Shown here piece after piece: positions 7,671-16,169 of a stretch of DNA of 49,343 bases. Source of the stretch: Sphingomonadales bacterium Ga0077557 (GTDB taxonomy: Bacteria; Pseudomonadota; Alphaproteobacteria; Sphingomonadales; Sphingomonadaceae); NCBI GenBank assembly GCA_001464615.1, contig LNFI01000015.1, forward strand, positions 1 to 49,343. Direction: 5' to 3'. The position numbers were made by a program, and so were the translations under genes. The notes below the pieces were generated by a model that was not told the origin of the DNA, did not search any database, and worked only from the letters and a program-made list of their open reading frames with translations. Numbering within the stretch: position 1 is the first letter of the stretch; every line of letters begins with the position of its first letter.

Positions 7671-8634
7671 GGTTGCCTCCTCGATCAAGCCAATCGCGCA
7701 CGATCGTGGCGATCTCCATGAACGCGGCGCGTTCCGGCCCGTTCCCGGTGACCGGCGGGTGACCACCATCTGAGCCAGTCCGAATCGCGATATCGAGCGG
7801 GATGCGCCCCAGAAACGGCAGCGTGAGCAGATCGGCGGCGAGTTCCGTCCCGCCACTGCCAAACGGATCGGAAATCACGCCGCAGGACGGGCAGGCATAG
7901 CCCGCCATGTTTTCGACCAGGCCGATCACCGGGATGCCCGCCTTGACGAACAGGTCGATCGCCCGCCGTGCATCGATCAACGCCAGATCCTGCGGGGTGG
8001 ACACAATGACGACGCCCGCCGGCCGGTGCTTTTGGATCATCGTCAGCTGCACATCGCCCGTGCCGGGGGGCATATCGACGACGATCGTATCCGCATCCCC
8101 CCAATCGGCATCGACCAATTGCCCAAGGGCACCGGCAGCCATTGGCCCGCGCCAGGCAATCGCCTGATCGGGTTCAACCAATTGCCCCATCGACAGCAAC
8201 GGCACGCCATAAGGCGTTTCGACCGGCAACAGTTTCTTGTCCGGCGCGGTGGGGCGGCTGCCCTCGACGCCCATCAGCTTGGGTTGCGAGGGGCCATAGA
8301 TATCAGCATCAACCAGCCCGACTTTGCGCCCCAACTGGTGCAGCGCAATCGCAAGGTTGGCGGACACGGTTGACTTGCCGACTCCGCCCTTACCGCTGGC
8401 CACCGCGATCAGCTGGCGCTGGCTGCGCTGGCTGGTCATCGCGACGCGCACCTCGTCGATGCCGACGAGCGCCGACACTTCAGCGCGAACCGACGCCGCC
8501 AACATGTCGCGCGCCGTCGGCTCAAGGCCGCTGACGTCGAGGATGATCGAAGCGCGGCCCTGTTCGAGCCGGGCAGTAGCACGCGGGCCGGCAATGGCGG
8601 TGAGCGTGGCGGTGAGGAGATCAATATCAGTCAT
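7651..8634 (-). CDS. mrp: Iron-sulfur cluster carrier ATPase, Mrp/ApbC family
   Basis: A P-loop ATPase that carries and delivers Fe-S clusters, 327 residues. The N-terminal 80 residues form a MIP18/DUF59-like domain. The ATPase part starts at about 95 with the deviant Walker A GKGGVGKST. Later come DADIYGPSQPK, DMPPGTGD and the cluster-binding CPSC motif near residue 250. The ATG at 8634 is chosen by similarity; a longer frame to 8691 adds unrelated residues. It overlaps the CoA-binding gene downstream and is divergent from hflK, with 70 bases between the starts. Confidence 0.93.
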   Translation of the reverse strand: MTDIDLLTATLTAIAGPRATARLEQGRASIILDVSGLEPTARDMLAASVRAEVSALVGIDEVRVAMTSQRSQRQLIAVASGKGGVGKSTVSANLAIALHQLGRKVGLVDADIYGPSQPKLMGVEGSRPTAPDKKLLPVETPYGVPLLSMGQLVEPDQAIAWRGPMAAGALGQLVDADWGDADTIVVDMPPGTGDVQLTMIQKHRPAGVVIVSTPQDLALIDARRAIDLFVKAGIPVIGLVENMAGYACPSCGVISDPFGSGGTELAADLLTLPFLGRIPLDIAIRTGSDGGHPPVTGNGPERAAFMEIATIVRDWLDRGGNHAADFG

Positions 8635-8704
8635 GTCTACGGCATTAGGGCGGTCTTGATCGGTTGCCACTGTTTTTCCCGTCCAAGACACCTATAAAGG
8701 GCCA

Positions 8705-9814
8705 ATGATCACTCGTCCGGCCTGGCTGCAGCGCCTCTCCACCCTGATGACCGAAAAGCCAAAAAGCCCCTGGGGCAATTCTGGCGATGACAATGAGGGG
8801 CCTCGCAACCCCTGGTCGGTCCCCCCTGGCGGCAATCGCTCGCGCGGGCCAAAGCCCACCGCGCTCGATGAATTTATTCGCCGTGCACGCGGCTCGGGCG
8901 GCGGCGGTGGCGGCGGCGGCAGCTTTACCGGCTTCCCTAGTGGCGGCGGCGGGCGCGCAATTTGGCTGATCGGTTCGGCATTGATTGTCGCTTTGTGGGT
9001 CATCTTCACCAGCGTGCATCAAATTGCGCCGCAGCAGCGCGGCGTCGTCGCCTTTTTCGGTCGTTATGAACAAACGCTCGATCCCGGCATCCGGCTGACC
9101 TGGCCTGCCCCAGTCGCCACGGTCACCAAGGTTGATGTCCAGGCGATTCGGACCGAGGATTTCCCCGAAGGTGGCGGCGGCGAAAATCTGATGCTGACCG
9201 GGGACCAGAACATCATCGATCTGGCCTATTCGGTTCGGTGGGACATCGCCAACCCGCAGGATTATATCTATCAGATCCGCAACCCCAAGGACACGGTTCG
9301 CGCGGTGGCGGAAAGCGCGATGCGCGCCACCGTTGCGACGGTGACGCTGGACGAAGCGATCGGCAGCGGTCGCGACCGGATTGGCGTGCGGGCACAGGAT
9401 CTGATGCAATCGATCCTCAACGAATATAATGCCGGTATCCGCATCCAGGGCATCGCCATCAAGCAAGCCGATCCACCGACCAAGGTGATCGACGAGTTCA
9501 AGAAAGTGAGCGCGGCGCAGCAGGAAGCCGAATCGAACCTGAACGAAGCCCGCACCTATGCGCAGCAGATTACCGCACGCGCGCAGGCAGAGGCGACCCA
9601 GTTCGATCTGGCCTATGCCCAGTATAAGCTGGCCCCCACGGTGACCCGCCGCCGCATGTATTATGAAACCATGGAGGCCGTGCTGGCCAAGACCAACAAG
9701 ACGATCGTCGAAACGGGTGGTGTAGTGCCCTATCTGCCGCTGCCCGGGGTTCGCGGCCGTGTTGCAGAGCCGGCCATGCCGCTAGCCAATCCAGCGCCGG
9801 GAGCCAGCCAGTGA
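8705..9814 (+). CDS. hflK: HflK, SPFH-domain subunit of the FtsH regulator complex
   Basis: An inner-membrane protein that with HflC forms a large cage around FtsH and modulates its proteolysis. It has 369 residues if the ATG at 8705 is used. The N-terminus is cytoplasmic and Gly-rich (about 60-80). One membrane helix lies near 82-105. The SPFH/band 7 domain follows, with GVVAFFGRY and a long coiled-coil region at about 255-310. A TATAAA at 8693-8698 would place a transcription start almost on this ATG, so the internal ATG at 8747 (MTEKPK) may be the real start; neither has a strong ribosome-binding site. It overlaps hflC by 4 bases. Confidence 0.93.
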   Translation: MITRPAWLQRLSTLMTEKPKSPWGNSGDDNEGPRNPWSVPPGGNRSRGPKPTALDEFIRRARGSGGGGGGGGSFTGFPSGGGGRAIWLIGSALIVALWVIFTSVHQIAPQQRGVVAFFGRYEQTLDPGIRLTWPAPVATVTKVDVQAIRTEDFPEGGGGENLMLTGDQNIIDLAYSVRWDIANPQDYIYQIRNPKDTVRAVAESAMRATVATVTLDEAIGSGRDRIGVRAQDLMQSILNEYNAGIRIQGIAIKQADPPTKVIDEFKKVSAAQQEAESNLNEARTYAQQITARAQAEATQFDLAYAQYKLAPTVTRRRMYYETMEAVLAKTNKTIVETGGVVPYLPLPGVRGRVAEPAMPLANPAPGASQ

Positions 9815-10686
9815 ACGCCACCCTGTTCCGCAATCCTGTCGCGCTTGGCATTGGCGCGCTGGTCGCCTTGATCCTCGCGGTCAGCAGCTTCGTGATCGTG
9901 CCCGAAACCGAACAGGCCGTCGTGCTGCGGTTTGAACAGCCGGTCTATACCGTCAATGTCTGGCAACCCAACGAGCCGTTTGGTCGCACCGGTGCCGGGC
10001 TGCTGGCCAAATTCCCGTTCATCGACAAGGTCGTCTGGGTCGATAAGCGCGTGCTCGATGTCGATCTCGACAATCAGCAAGTGCTCTCGACCGATCAGTT
10101 GCGGCTTGAAGTTGATGCATTCGCGCGGTTCCGCATCGTCAATCCCCTGAAAGCGGTGGTGTCCACCGGCAGCAGCGCAGCAACCGAGGACAGAATTGCC
10201 GAACAGCTACGCCCGCTGCTCGGTTCGGCATTGCGCAACGAACTTGGCAAGCGCCCCTTTGCCGCCTTGCTCAGCCCGGAGCGTGGTCAGGTGATGGATA
10301 ATATTCAGAACGGCCTGCAAAAATTGGCGTCGCAATATGGCGTCCAGATCGTCGATGTCCGCATCAAGCACGCTGACCTGCCCGATGGCAGCCCGCTCGA
10401 CAGCGCACTCAACCGGATGCGCACCGCGCGCCAGCAACAGGCGGCGACGATCCGCGCGCAAGGGCAAAAATCAGCGCAGATCATCCGCGCCGAAGCCGAT
10501 GCCAATGCCTCACGCATTTATGCCGAAAGCTTCAACAAGGATGCGGAATTCTATGATTTCTACCGGGCGATGCAGTCCTATCGGCAGACCTTTGGGGCCG
10601 ATGGCAGCACGCCGCAGGGCGAGACGTCGATCGTCCTTTCGCCCAATAACGAATATCTGAAGCAATTCACTGGGCGTCCCCGCTGA
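9811..10686 (+). CDS. hflC: HflC, SPFH-domain partner of HflK
   Basis: The 291-residue partner of HflK. One N-terminal membrane helix spans about 10-32. The SPFH domain follows, starting with PETEQAVVLRFEQPV, and helical repeats rich in Ala, Gln and Arg lie near 205-245. It begins with GTG at 9811, which shares GTGA with the hflK stop, so translation is coupled. Both proteins should face the periplasm with their SPFH domains. The Do protease gene follows 84 bases later; the three genes together serve membrane and periplasmic protein quality control. Confidence 0.94.
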   Translation: MNATLFRNPVALGIGALVALILAVSSFVIVPETEQAVVLRFEQPVYTVNVWQPNEPFGRTGAGLLAKFPFIDKVVWVDKRVLDVDLDNQQVLSTDQLRLEVDAFARFRIVNPLKAVVSTGSSAATEDRIAEQLRPLLGSALRNELGKRPFAALLSPERGQVMDNIQNGLQKLASQYGVQIVDVRIKHADLPDGSPLDSALNRMRTARQQQAATIRAQGQKSAQIIRAEADANASRIYAESFNKDAEFYDFYRAMQSYRQTFGADGSTPQGETSIVLSPNNEYLKQFTGRPR

Positions 10687-10770
10687 CAATCGGTTCATAT
10701 TCAATCGCCGTTAAGGCGCGGACCGGCAAAGCTTGCCGTGTTGCGACGGACAAGAGAGGAATAATCTAAC

Positions 10771-12309
10771 GTGCGTTATGCCTATGCCATTACCGGAGCC
10801 CTTTTGCTGGGCGGCGCTGCTGCCGCTGTAACGCTCCAGCCACCTGCCGCCGCGCAGACAGCGCAGAATGAACCGGCGGCGATGGCTGCCATCGCGCCCC
10901 GCGCAGGCGCCCCGGTCAGCTTTGCCGATCTGGTCGCCAAGTTGCAGCCGGCGGTGGTCAACATTTCGACCAAACAGAGCATCAAGGTACAGCAGGCACC
11001 GGCCAATCCCTTTGCCGGCACACCCTTTGCTGAATTGTTCGGCGGCCAGGGACAAGGCCAAGGCGCGCCGCAGCCCCAGACCCGCGAAGCACAGTCTCTC
11101 GGTTCGGGCTTCCTGATTTCGGATGACGGCTATGTCGTGACCAATAACCACGTGGTTGCCCCGGGCGCGAAGGGCGCGTCGGTCGATTCGATCACCGTCA
11201 CGCTCACCAACCGCAAGGAATATGTCGCCAAGCTGGTCGGTCGCGATCCTATCTCTGATCTCGCGCTGCTCAAGATCGACGCCAAGGACCTGCCCTTCGT
11301 TCGCTTCGGCGATTCGACACGCACCCGCGTGGGTGATTGGGTCATCGCGATCGGCAACCCGTTCGGCATCGGCAGCACGGTGACGGCGGGCATCGTCTCG
11401 GCGCTCCACCGCATCACCGGCAGCGGCGCCTATGATCGCTTCATCCAGACCGACGCCGCCATCAACCAGGGCAATTCCGGCGGCCCGATGTTCGATCTGA
11501 ACGGCAACGTGATCGGCATCAACTCGCAGATTTTTGCTGGCCAGTCGGGCGGCAATATTGGCATCGGTTTCGCCATTCCGGCGGAAGACGCCAAGCCCGT
11601 CATCGACAAGCTGATGAAGGGCACCGTTATCGCGCGCGGGTATCTGGGCGTCGGCCCGCAGCCGCTCGATGATGATAGCGCCGCCGCGCTCGGCCTGCCC
11701 AAGAACACCGGCGAACTGATCCGTAGCGTCACCCCGGGCGAACCCGCCGACAAGGCAGGCATCAAGGTCGGCGACGTTGTCGTCGGCGTTAATGGCAAAA
11801 CAGTGACGCAGGACGCCTCGCTTAGCTATCTGGTGGCGAATGAAACGCCAGGATCGCGCATCCCCATCGAGCTGATCCGCGCGGGCAAGAAGATGACCGT
11901 TTCGGTTGTTGTCGGCACGCGTCCATCCGAAGACGCGCTGCAGGCCGCCGTCGGTGGTGGTGATGACGACGCGATGGGCCAGCCCGAGACCGAGGGCCCC
12001 GCCTCGCCCGTCGCCAACAAGCTTGGTCTAGCCGTCGTGCCGCTCACCCCGCAAATCGCCCGCAATATCGGTGTCGATTCGACCGTGACCGGGGTTGTCA
12101 TCAGCGGCACCGATCCATCGAGCGATGCCGGGCAAAAGCTGAAGCGCGGCGACGTGGTCGTCTCGGCCAATGGGACTCCGGTTGCTACGCCCGATGCGCT
12201 TGCGGCGATTGTTGCACAAGCGGTCCGTGACGGCCGCCCGACGGTGCTGCTCTATGTCCAGCGCCAGCGGTTGCCGGGTGCCTTTGTGCCGATCAAGCTG
12301 AAAAAATAA
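10771..12309 (+). CDS. Periplasmic serine protease/chaperone, Do (DegP/HtrA) family
   Basis: Degrades or holds misfolded envelope proteins. It is 512 residues with a signal peptide cleaved after about residue 29 (AAAQ). The trypsin-like domain has the triad His127 (TNNHV), Asp163 (SDLAL) and Ser236 (GNSGGP). Two PDZ domains follow, at about 290-370 and 415-500. This is the full Do layout. The start is GTG at 10771, preceded by GAGAGGA at a long spacing of about 11 bases. A strong terminator follows the gene. It lies downstream of hflKC and probably acts with it. I leave the gene symbol open because degP, degQ and mucD cannot be told apart here. Confidence 0.94.
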   Translation: MRYAYAITGALLLGGAAAAVTLQPPAAAQTAQNEPAAMAAIAPRAGAPVSFADLVAKLQPAVVNISTKQSIKVQQAPANPFAGTPFAELFGGQGQGQGAPQPQTREAQSLGSGFLISDDGYVVTNNHVVAPGAKGASVDSITVTLTNRKEYVAKLVGRDPISDLALLKIDAKDLPFVRFGDSTRTRVGDWVIAIGNPFGIGSTVTAGIVSALHRITGSGAYDRFIQTDAAINQGNSGGPMFDLNGNVIGINSQIFAGQSGGNIGIGFAIPAEDAKPVIDKLMKGTVIARGYLGVGPQPLDDDSAAALGLPKNTGELIRSVTPGEPADKAGIKVGDVVVGVNGKTVTQDASLSYLVANETPGSRIPIELIRAGKKMTVSVVVGTRPSEDALQAAVGGGDDDAMGQPETEGPASPVANKLGLAVVPLTPQIARNIGVDSTVTGVVISGTDPSSDAGQKLKRGDVVVSANGTPVATPDALAAIVAQAVRDGRPTVLLYVQRQRLPGAFVPIKLKK

Positions 12310-12333
12310 GCCATTTGCCGATGGTTTATCGAT

Positions 12334-12366
12334 GCCGCCCGGTCAGCATTGACCGGGCGGCATTTT
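12334..12366 (+). terminator. Rho-independent terminator of the Do protease gene
   Basis: A perfect 12-bp stem (12334-12345 with 12350-12361) closes on the loop GCAT and is followed by ATTTT. It is the clearest terminator in the window. Confidence 0.85.
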
Positions 12367-12427
12367 CATATCTTGCCGTCGTCCCCGCAAACGCGCGATA
12401 GCGAAGCAAGAGCGCGGGGAGAGTGAT

Positions 12428-14074
12428 ATGGCAGACGGCAGCATCTTCATTGGTACGGGCGGCGGGAAGCCGCAGGCGCTCGAACTTAAGCGCGCCAACC
12501 GCCACGGCCTGATCGCTGGCGCGACCGGCACCGGCAAGACGGTGACGGTGCAGGGCATTATTGAAGGCTTCTCCGCCGTTGGCGTCCCCTGCTTCGTCGC
12601 CGATGTGAAGGGTGATCTCGCCGGCCTTGCCATGGCCGGGTCGCCAACCGCCAAGATGCACGAGATCTTCGCCGCCCGCGCCAAGGAGATTGGCTATGAG
12701 GGCTGGGCCTATAGCGACACCCCCGTGCAATTCTGGGATTTGTTCGGCGAAAAAGGCCACCCCGTGCGCACCACCGTCAGCGAAATGGGGCCGTTGCTGC
12801 TCGCGCGGCTGATGGACCTGAACGAAGTGCAGGAAGGCGTGCTGACCATCGCCTTCACCGTTGCCGACAAGGAAGCGTTGCTGCTGCTCGATCTCGATGA
12901 TCTTCAAGCCATGCTCGCGCACTGCGCCACCCGCGCCGATGAACTGACGACGACCTATGGCAATATGTCCAAGGCGAGCATCGGCACGATTCAGCGTTCG
13001 CTGCTGCAGTTGCGCGCTCAGGGCGGCGAGCATTTCTTCGGTGAGCCCGCGCTGGCAATGGCCGATTTCATTGGCTGTGATGATCGGGGTCGGGGCATCG
13101 TCAACATCCTCGCCGCCGACAAATTGATGCAAAGCCCCAAGCTCTATTCGACCTTTCTGCTGTGGTTGCTGAGCGAGCTGTTCGAACACCTTCCCGAGGT
13201 TGGCGATCCCGATAAACCGGTGCTGTGCTTCTTCTTCGATGAAGCGCATTTGCTGTTCAACGATGCGCCCAAGGCGCTGCTCCAGAAGATCGAACAGGTC
13301 GTCCGGCTGATCCGTTCAAAGGGCGTGGGCGTTTACTTCATCACCCAGAACCCGATCGACATCCCCGATACGGTCGCGGGCCAGCTCGGCAACCGCGTCC
13401 AGCACGCGCTGCGCGCCTTCACCCCGCGCGATCAGGCAGCAGTCAAATCGGCGGCGACTACCTTCCGCGCCAATCCCGGCGTCGATGTCGAGACCGTCAT
13501 CACGGAACTGAAGGTCGGCGAGGCGTTGGTCTCTCTGCTGCAACCCGATGGCGCGCCATCGCCGGTTGAACGCACCCTCATCAAACCGCCCGCGACCCGC
13601 GTCGGCCCGCTTGACGCCAAGGAACGCGGCGTGATGATCGCGACCGACGCCATCGGCGAGAAATATGACACGCTGATCGATGCAGACTCCGCCGAGGAAT
13701 TACTCGCCACCAAAGCAGAAGAAGCCTCTGCCGCCGCCGCTGAAGCCAAGGCCGCAACGGCGGCAGAAAAGGCCGCCGCGCTCCAGGCCAAGGTCGATGC
13801 CCGCGCCGCCAAAGACGCTGAACGCGCCCGCATCGCTGCCGAAAAGGAATCCGCCCGCCAGGCGCGCGAAGCCGAACGCGCCGCCGCCAATAACCCCTGG
13901 AACAAGATCGCCACCGCCGCGACACGGACCGCGACCACTACCATCACCCGCACCGTCGCCAATGAAGTCGCCAAGCAAGTGTTCGGGACAAGCAGCAAGC
14001 GTGGTTCGAGCAGCGGCGGGTTGATCGGCGGGCTGGTGCGCGGCGTGCTGGGCGGGCTGTTCAAAGGGCGGTGA
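12428..14074 (+). CDS. HerA-like P-loop ATPase, DUF853 (YjgR) family
   Basis: A hexameric-type DNA-motor-like ATPase of 548 residues whose cellular role is not known. The Walker A motif GATGTGKT is at 31-38, the acidic Walker B CFFFDEAH is near 265, and ITQNP, near 305, looks like the sensor. This domain spans about 10-400. An Ala/Glu/Lys-rich coiled coil covers about 425-495, and the C-terminus is Gly-rich (GLIGGLVRGVLGGL). The ATG at 12428 has AGAG upstream. Between the previous terminator and this gene is a degenerate palindrome (TCCCCGC / GCGGGGA, 12384-12420). The gene may be transcribed with the methyltransferase 48 bases downstream. Confidence 0.88.
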   Translation: MADGSIFIGTGGGKPQALELKRANRHGLIAGATGTGKTVTVQGIIEGFSAVGVPCFVADVKGDLAGLAMAGSPTAKMHEIFAARAKEIGYEGWAYSDTPVQFWDLFGEKGHPVRTTVSEMGPLLLARLMDLNEVQEGVLTIAFTVADKEALLLLDLDDLQAMLAHCATRADELTTTYGNMSKASIGTIQRSLLQLRAQGGEHFFGEPALAMADFIGCDDRGRGIVNILAADKLMQSPKLYSTFLLWLLSELFEHLPEVGDPDKPVLCFFFDEAHLLFNDAPKALLQKIEQVVRLIRSKGVGVYFITQNPIDIPDTVAGQLGNRVQHALRAFTPRDQAAVKSAATTFRANPGVDVETVITELKVGEALVSLLQPDGAPSPVERTLIKPPATRVGPLDAKERGVMIATDAIGEKYDTLIDADSAEELLATKAEEASAAAAEAKAATAAEKAAALQAKVDARAAKDAERARIAAEKESARQAREAERAAANNPWNKIATAATRTATTTITRTVANEVAKQVFGTSSKRGSSSGGLIGGLVRGVLGGLFKGR

Positions 14075-14122
14075 TCGGCTGGGTGCCTGCTTGGCGCACC
14101 CGACAATCGGAGAGCAGTAGCG

Positions 14123-14854
14123 ATGGCGGACGTGCAATATGACCGGATCGGGATCGACTATGCAGCGCTACGCAAGCCCGATCCCCGAATCGCCAGCGCC
14201 ATATATTCGGCGCTTGGGTCGGCAGAGACGATCATCAATGTCGGTGCCGGAACGGGGTCTTATGAGCCAAACGATCGGCACGTAACCGCAATCGAACCGT
14301 CTTCGGCGATGATTCACCAGCGCGCGCCGACCTCTGCCCCCGTCATCCAGGGATATGCCGAGCAGTTGCCGTTCGATGACAACAGCTTTGATGCGGCGAT
14401 GGCAATCCTGACTGTCCATCACTGGGCAGACAAGGCGGCTGGCTTGCGCGAACTGCGTCGCGTGACGCGCGGCCCCATCGTCCTGCTCACCTTTGATCCC
14501 GCCCAGCGGCCCTGGTTGACCGACTATCTGCCAGCCCTCGCGACGTTGGACGACGTGCGCATGCCCGCCATGGCCGATTATCAGCATTGGCTGGGGCCGG
14601 TGACAGTCACCACAGTGCCGGTGCCGCATGATTGCACCGATGGTTTTCTCTATGCCTATTGGCGACGCCCCACGGCCTATCTGGACCCTACGCTGCGCGC
14701 GGGCAGTTCGTCGTTCTGGGCGATTGAGGACGCAGAAGAGCGGTTGGGCCTGCTAGCGCAGGATCTGGAAAGCGGTGAATGGGCGCGCCGTTACGCCGAT
14801 CTTCTGACACTCGATGCCTATGACGCGGGTTATAGGCTGGTCGTGAGCGGCTAA
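14123..14854 (+). CDS. Class I SAM-dependent methyltransferase
   Basis: A cytoplasmic methyltransferase of 243 residues with the Methyltransf_11 fold. Motif I is INVGAGTGSYE near 38-48, the acidic ligand is the Glu of AIEPS near 58, and motif III/IV is AEQLPFDDNSFDAAMAI followed by HHW. The C-terminal third is variable and may bind the substrate, which is unknown. GGAGAG precedes the ATG at 14123. It is convergent with the glycine-zipper gene, and a hairpin lies between them. Confidence 0.88.
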   Translation: MADVQYDRIGIDYAALRKPDPRIASAIYSALGSAETIINVGAGTGSYEPNDRHVTAIEPSSAMIHQRAPTSAPVIQGYAEQLPFDDNSFDAAMAILTVHHWADKAAGLRELRRVTRGPIVLLTFDPAQRPWLTDYLPALATLDDVRMPAMADYQHWLGPVTVTTVPVPHDCTDGFLYAYWRRPTAYLDPTLRAGSSSFWAIEDAEERLGLLAQDLESGEWARRYADLLTLDAYDAGYRLVVSG

Positions 14855-14878
14855 TCGGTTAGCGGTGGCAGATAGATC

Positions 14879-14909
14879 GGGGCACCGCTCCCCATAGAAG
14901 CGGTGCCCC
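14879..14909. terminator. Bidirectional hairpin between convergent genes
   Basis: An 11-bp perfect stem (14879-14889 with 14899-14909) with a 9-base loop lies between the convergent ends at 14854 and 14920. No T-run follows on either strand, so it may act as a stabilising or weak termination structure. Confidence 0.6.
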
Positions 14910-14919
14910 GGTCAGCCGC

Positions 14920-15498
14920 TTAGCGGCAGCGAACCTGCTGGTTATTTTGGTCAATGGCCTGGCCGGCAACCGCACCCAGCACACCGCCGAGAATCGTGCC
15001 GACCGCGCGCGAACGGCCGCCGTCGATGACATTGCCGAGCACACCGCCACCAATTGCACCGATAATCAGGCCAGTGGTCCCGTCATTGCGGCGACAATAA
15101 TAGCGACCGTCGTTGCCGCGATAGACGCGGTCATCGGCCGAGAGCACGCGCTCCTGATAATTGGGCCCATCACGATAATAGCGGGCCGGATCATAGCCAT
15201 TTTCATCACGATCAGCGAAGCGCGGATCTACATTGCGCTGACTATTGTACCGCGGATCATTGTAGCGCGGATCGTCGAAGCGTGGATCGTTGGCGCGCGG
15301 ATCGCGAAAGTTCGATCGGTTGTTGCGCGCCGCCTGATAGCGATCAAATTCGGTGCGAAAAATCTGCATTTCGTTCTGGAAACGCTGCTGCGCGGTGGAA
15401 AATCGCTGCTCCTCCTGCGCGGTCTGGGCGAGCACTGGCGTGGAAAGCGCCATGCAAGACGTGGCGATCAGGGTGGCTAGACGGGTAAAGCGGGGCAT
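14920..15498 (-). CDS. Exported glycine-zipper 2TM protein with Asp-Pro-Arg repeats
   Basis: A protein of 192 residues with a signal peptide ending at VLAQ (about residue 25). The next region is Gln/Arg/Phe-rich and helical. Residues about 65-95 hold six imperfect copies of a short unit built on DPRF or DPRY. The C-terminus has the glycine-zipper pattern GLIIGAIGGGVLGNVI then GTILGGVLGAVAGQAI, as in the SlyB/Rick_17kDa surface-antigen family, followed by QVRCR. Such proteins insert in or span the outer membrane. AAGGAG gives a strong ribosome-binding site. The DPR repeat is an uncommon addition to this family; its role is unknown. Confidence 0.82.
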   Translation of the reverse strand: MPRFTRLATLIATSCMALSTPVLAQTAQEEQRFSTAQQRFQNEMQIFRTEFDRYQAARNNRSNFRDPRANDPRFDDPRYNDPRYNSQRNVDPRFADRDENGYDPARYYRDGPNYQERVLSADDRVYRGNDGRYYCRRNDGTTGLIIGAIGGGVLGNVIDGGRSRAVGTILGGVLGAVAGQAIDQNNQQVRCR

Positions 15499-15666
15499 CT
15501 CGGTCTCCTTGGATTGTTGAAGCCTAACTACCGAAGCTGGCGAAACGTTGCATGAACGAAATTACCTGCTGCCGTTCATCGGGCCGATCAATCGCAATCC
15601 GCATCCATCGCACCGTTCTGGACGCTTGGGCTGATCGTCTACGCTGACACCCGGGATCAGCCCTAT

Positions 15667-16104
15667 TTAACTGGCGTGGCATCCGGCCCTGTCCAGCTTC
15701 TTGAGCGCAAAGGTCATTTGCGCGGATTCGGCCATCGCGACCCCTTTCAGCGTAAAGCTGTAGGTCGAGGGCACCACGACATAGGCACGATCGCCCGTAA
15801 CCAGCTCACGCGTGACAGCGCCCAAAGCCACTTTGGGATTGGTGAGGCCTTTGGCCGTGGCGTCCTTGGCATAATCATCGGCCCAGCGCTTCACGACGTC
15901 ATGACCGCCCCAGAAATAGGGAGCAAGCTCATCGGTGATATGCGCATCGCCGGCATGGGTTGCGGCGGCGGCAGCGATGTCACCCTTGTTGAAAGCATCG
16001 ACGAACTGATAGATTGGCGCTTCAACAGCGGCATCCTTGGCCAGCGCTGGCATGCCCCAGAACATCATTACACCGGCGGCTGCAATCATGGCGCTTTTCA
16101 TCAT
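15667..16104 (-). CDS. Exported NTF2-like protein with a frameshifted C-terminus
   Basis: A periplasmic SnoaL/NTF2-like protein of 145 residues. A signal peptide ends at ALAK (about 23). The cone-like domain follows, with FVDAFNKGDIAAAAATHA and the later strands TGDRAYVVVPSTYSFTLKG and QMTFALKK. The last ten residues (LDRAGCHAS) do not fit the family. In the next frame the same DNA reads SWTGPDATPVK and stops at 15663-15665, which is the normal end for such proteins. An out-of-frame deletion seems to have removed the WKI strand before it. AGGGGGA precedes the start. Function of the family here is unknown, and this copy may be impaired. Confidence 0.78.
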   Translation of the reverse strand: MMKSAMIAAAGVMMFWGMPALAKDAAVEAPIYQFVDAFNKGDIAAAAATHAGDAHITDELAPYFWGGHDVVKRWADDYAKDATAKGLTNPKVALGAVTRELVTGDRAYVVVPSTYSFTLKGVAMAESAQMTFALKKLDRAGCHAS

Positions 16105-16169
16105 ATCCCCCTAAAAATCATGCGGTGCAGCGATAGCACTCGGGCGCTCCTCTGCGAAACGAAACACGG

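Noticed and set aside
8664..8698. Promoter TTGCCA...TATAAA before hflK
   Set aside because: The spacing of 23 bases is too long for a sigma-70 promoter; only the -10-like word was mentioned as affecting the start choice.
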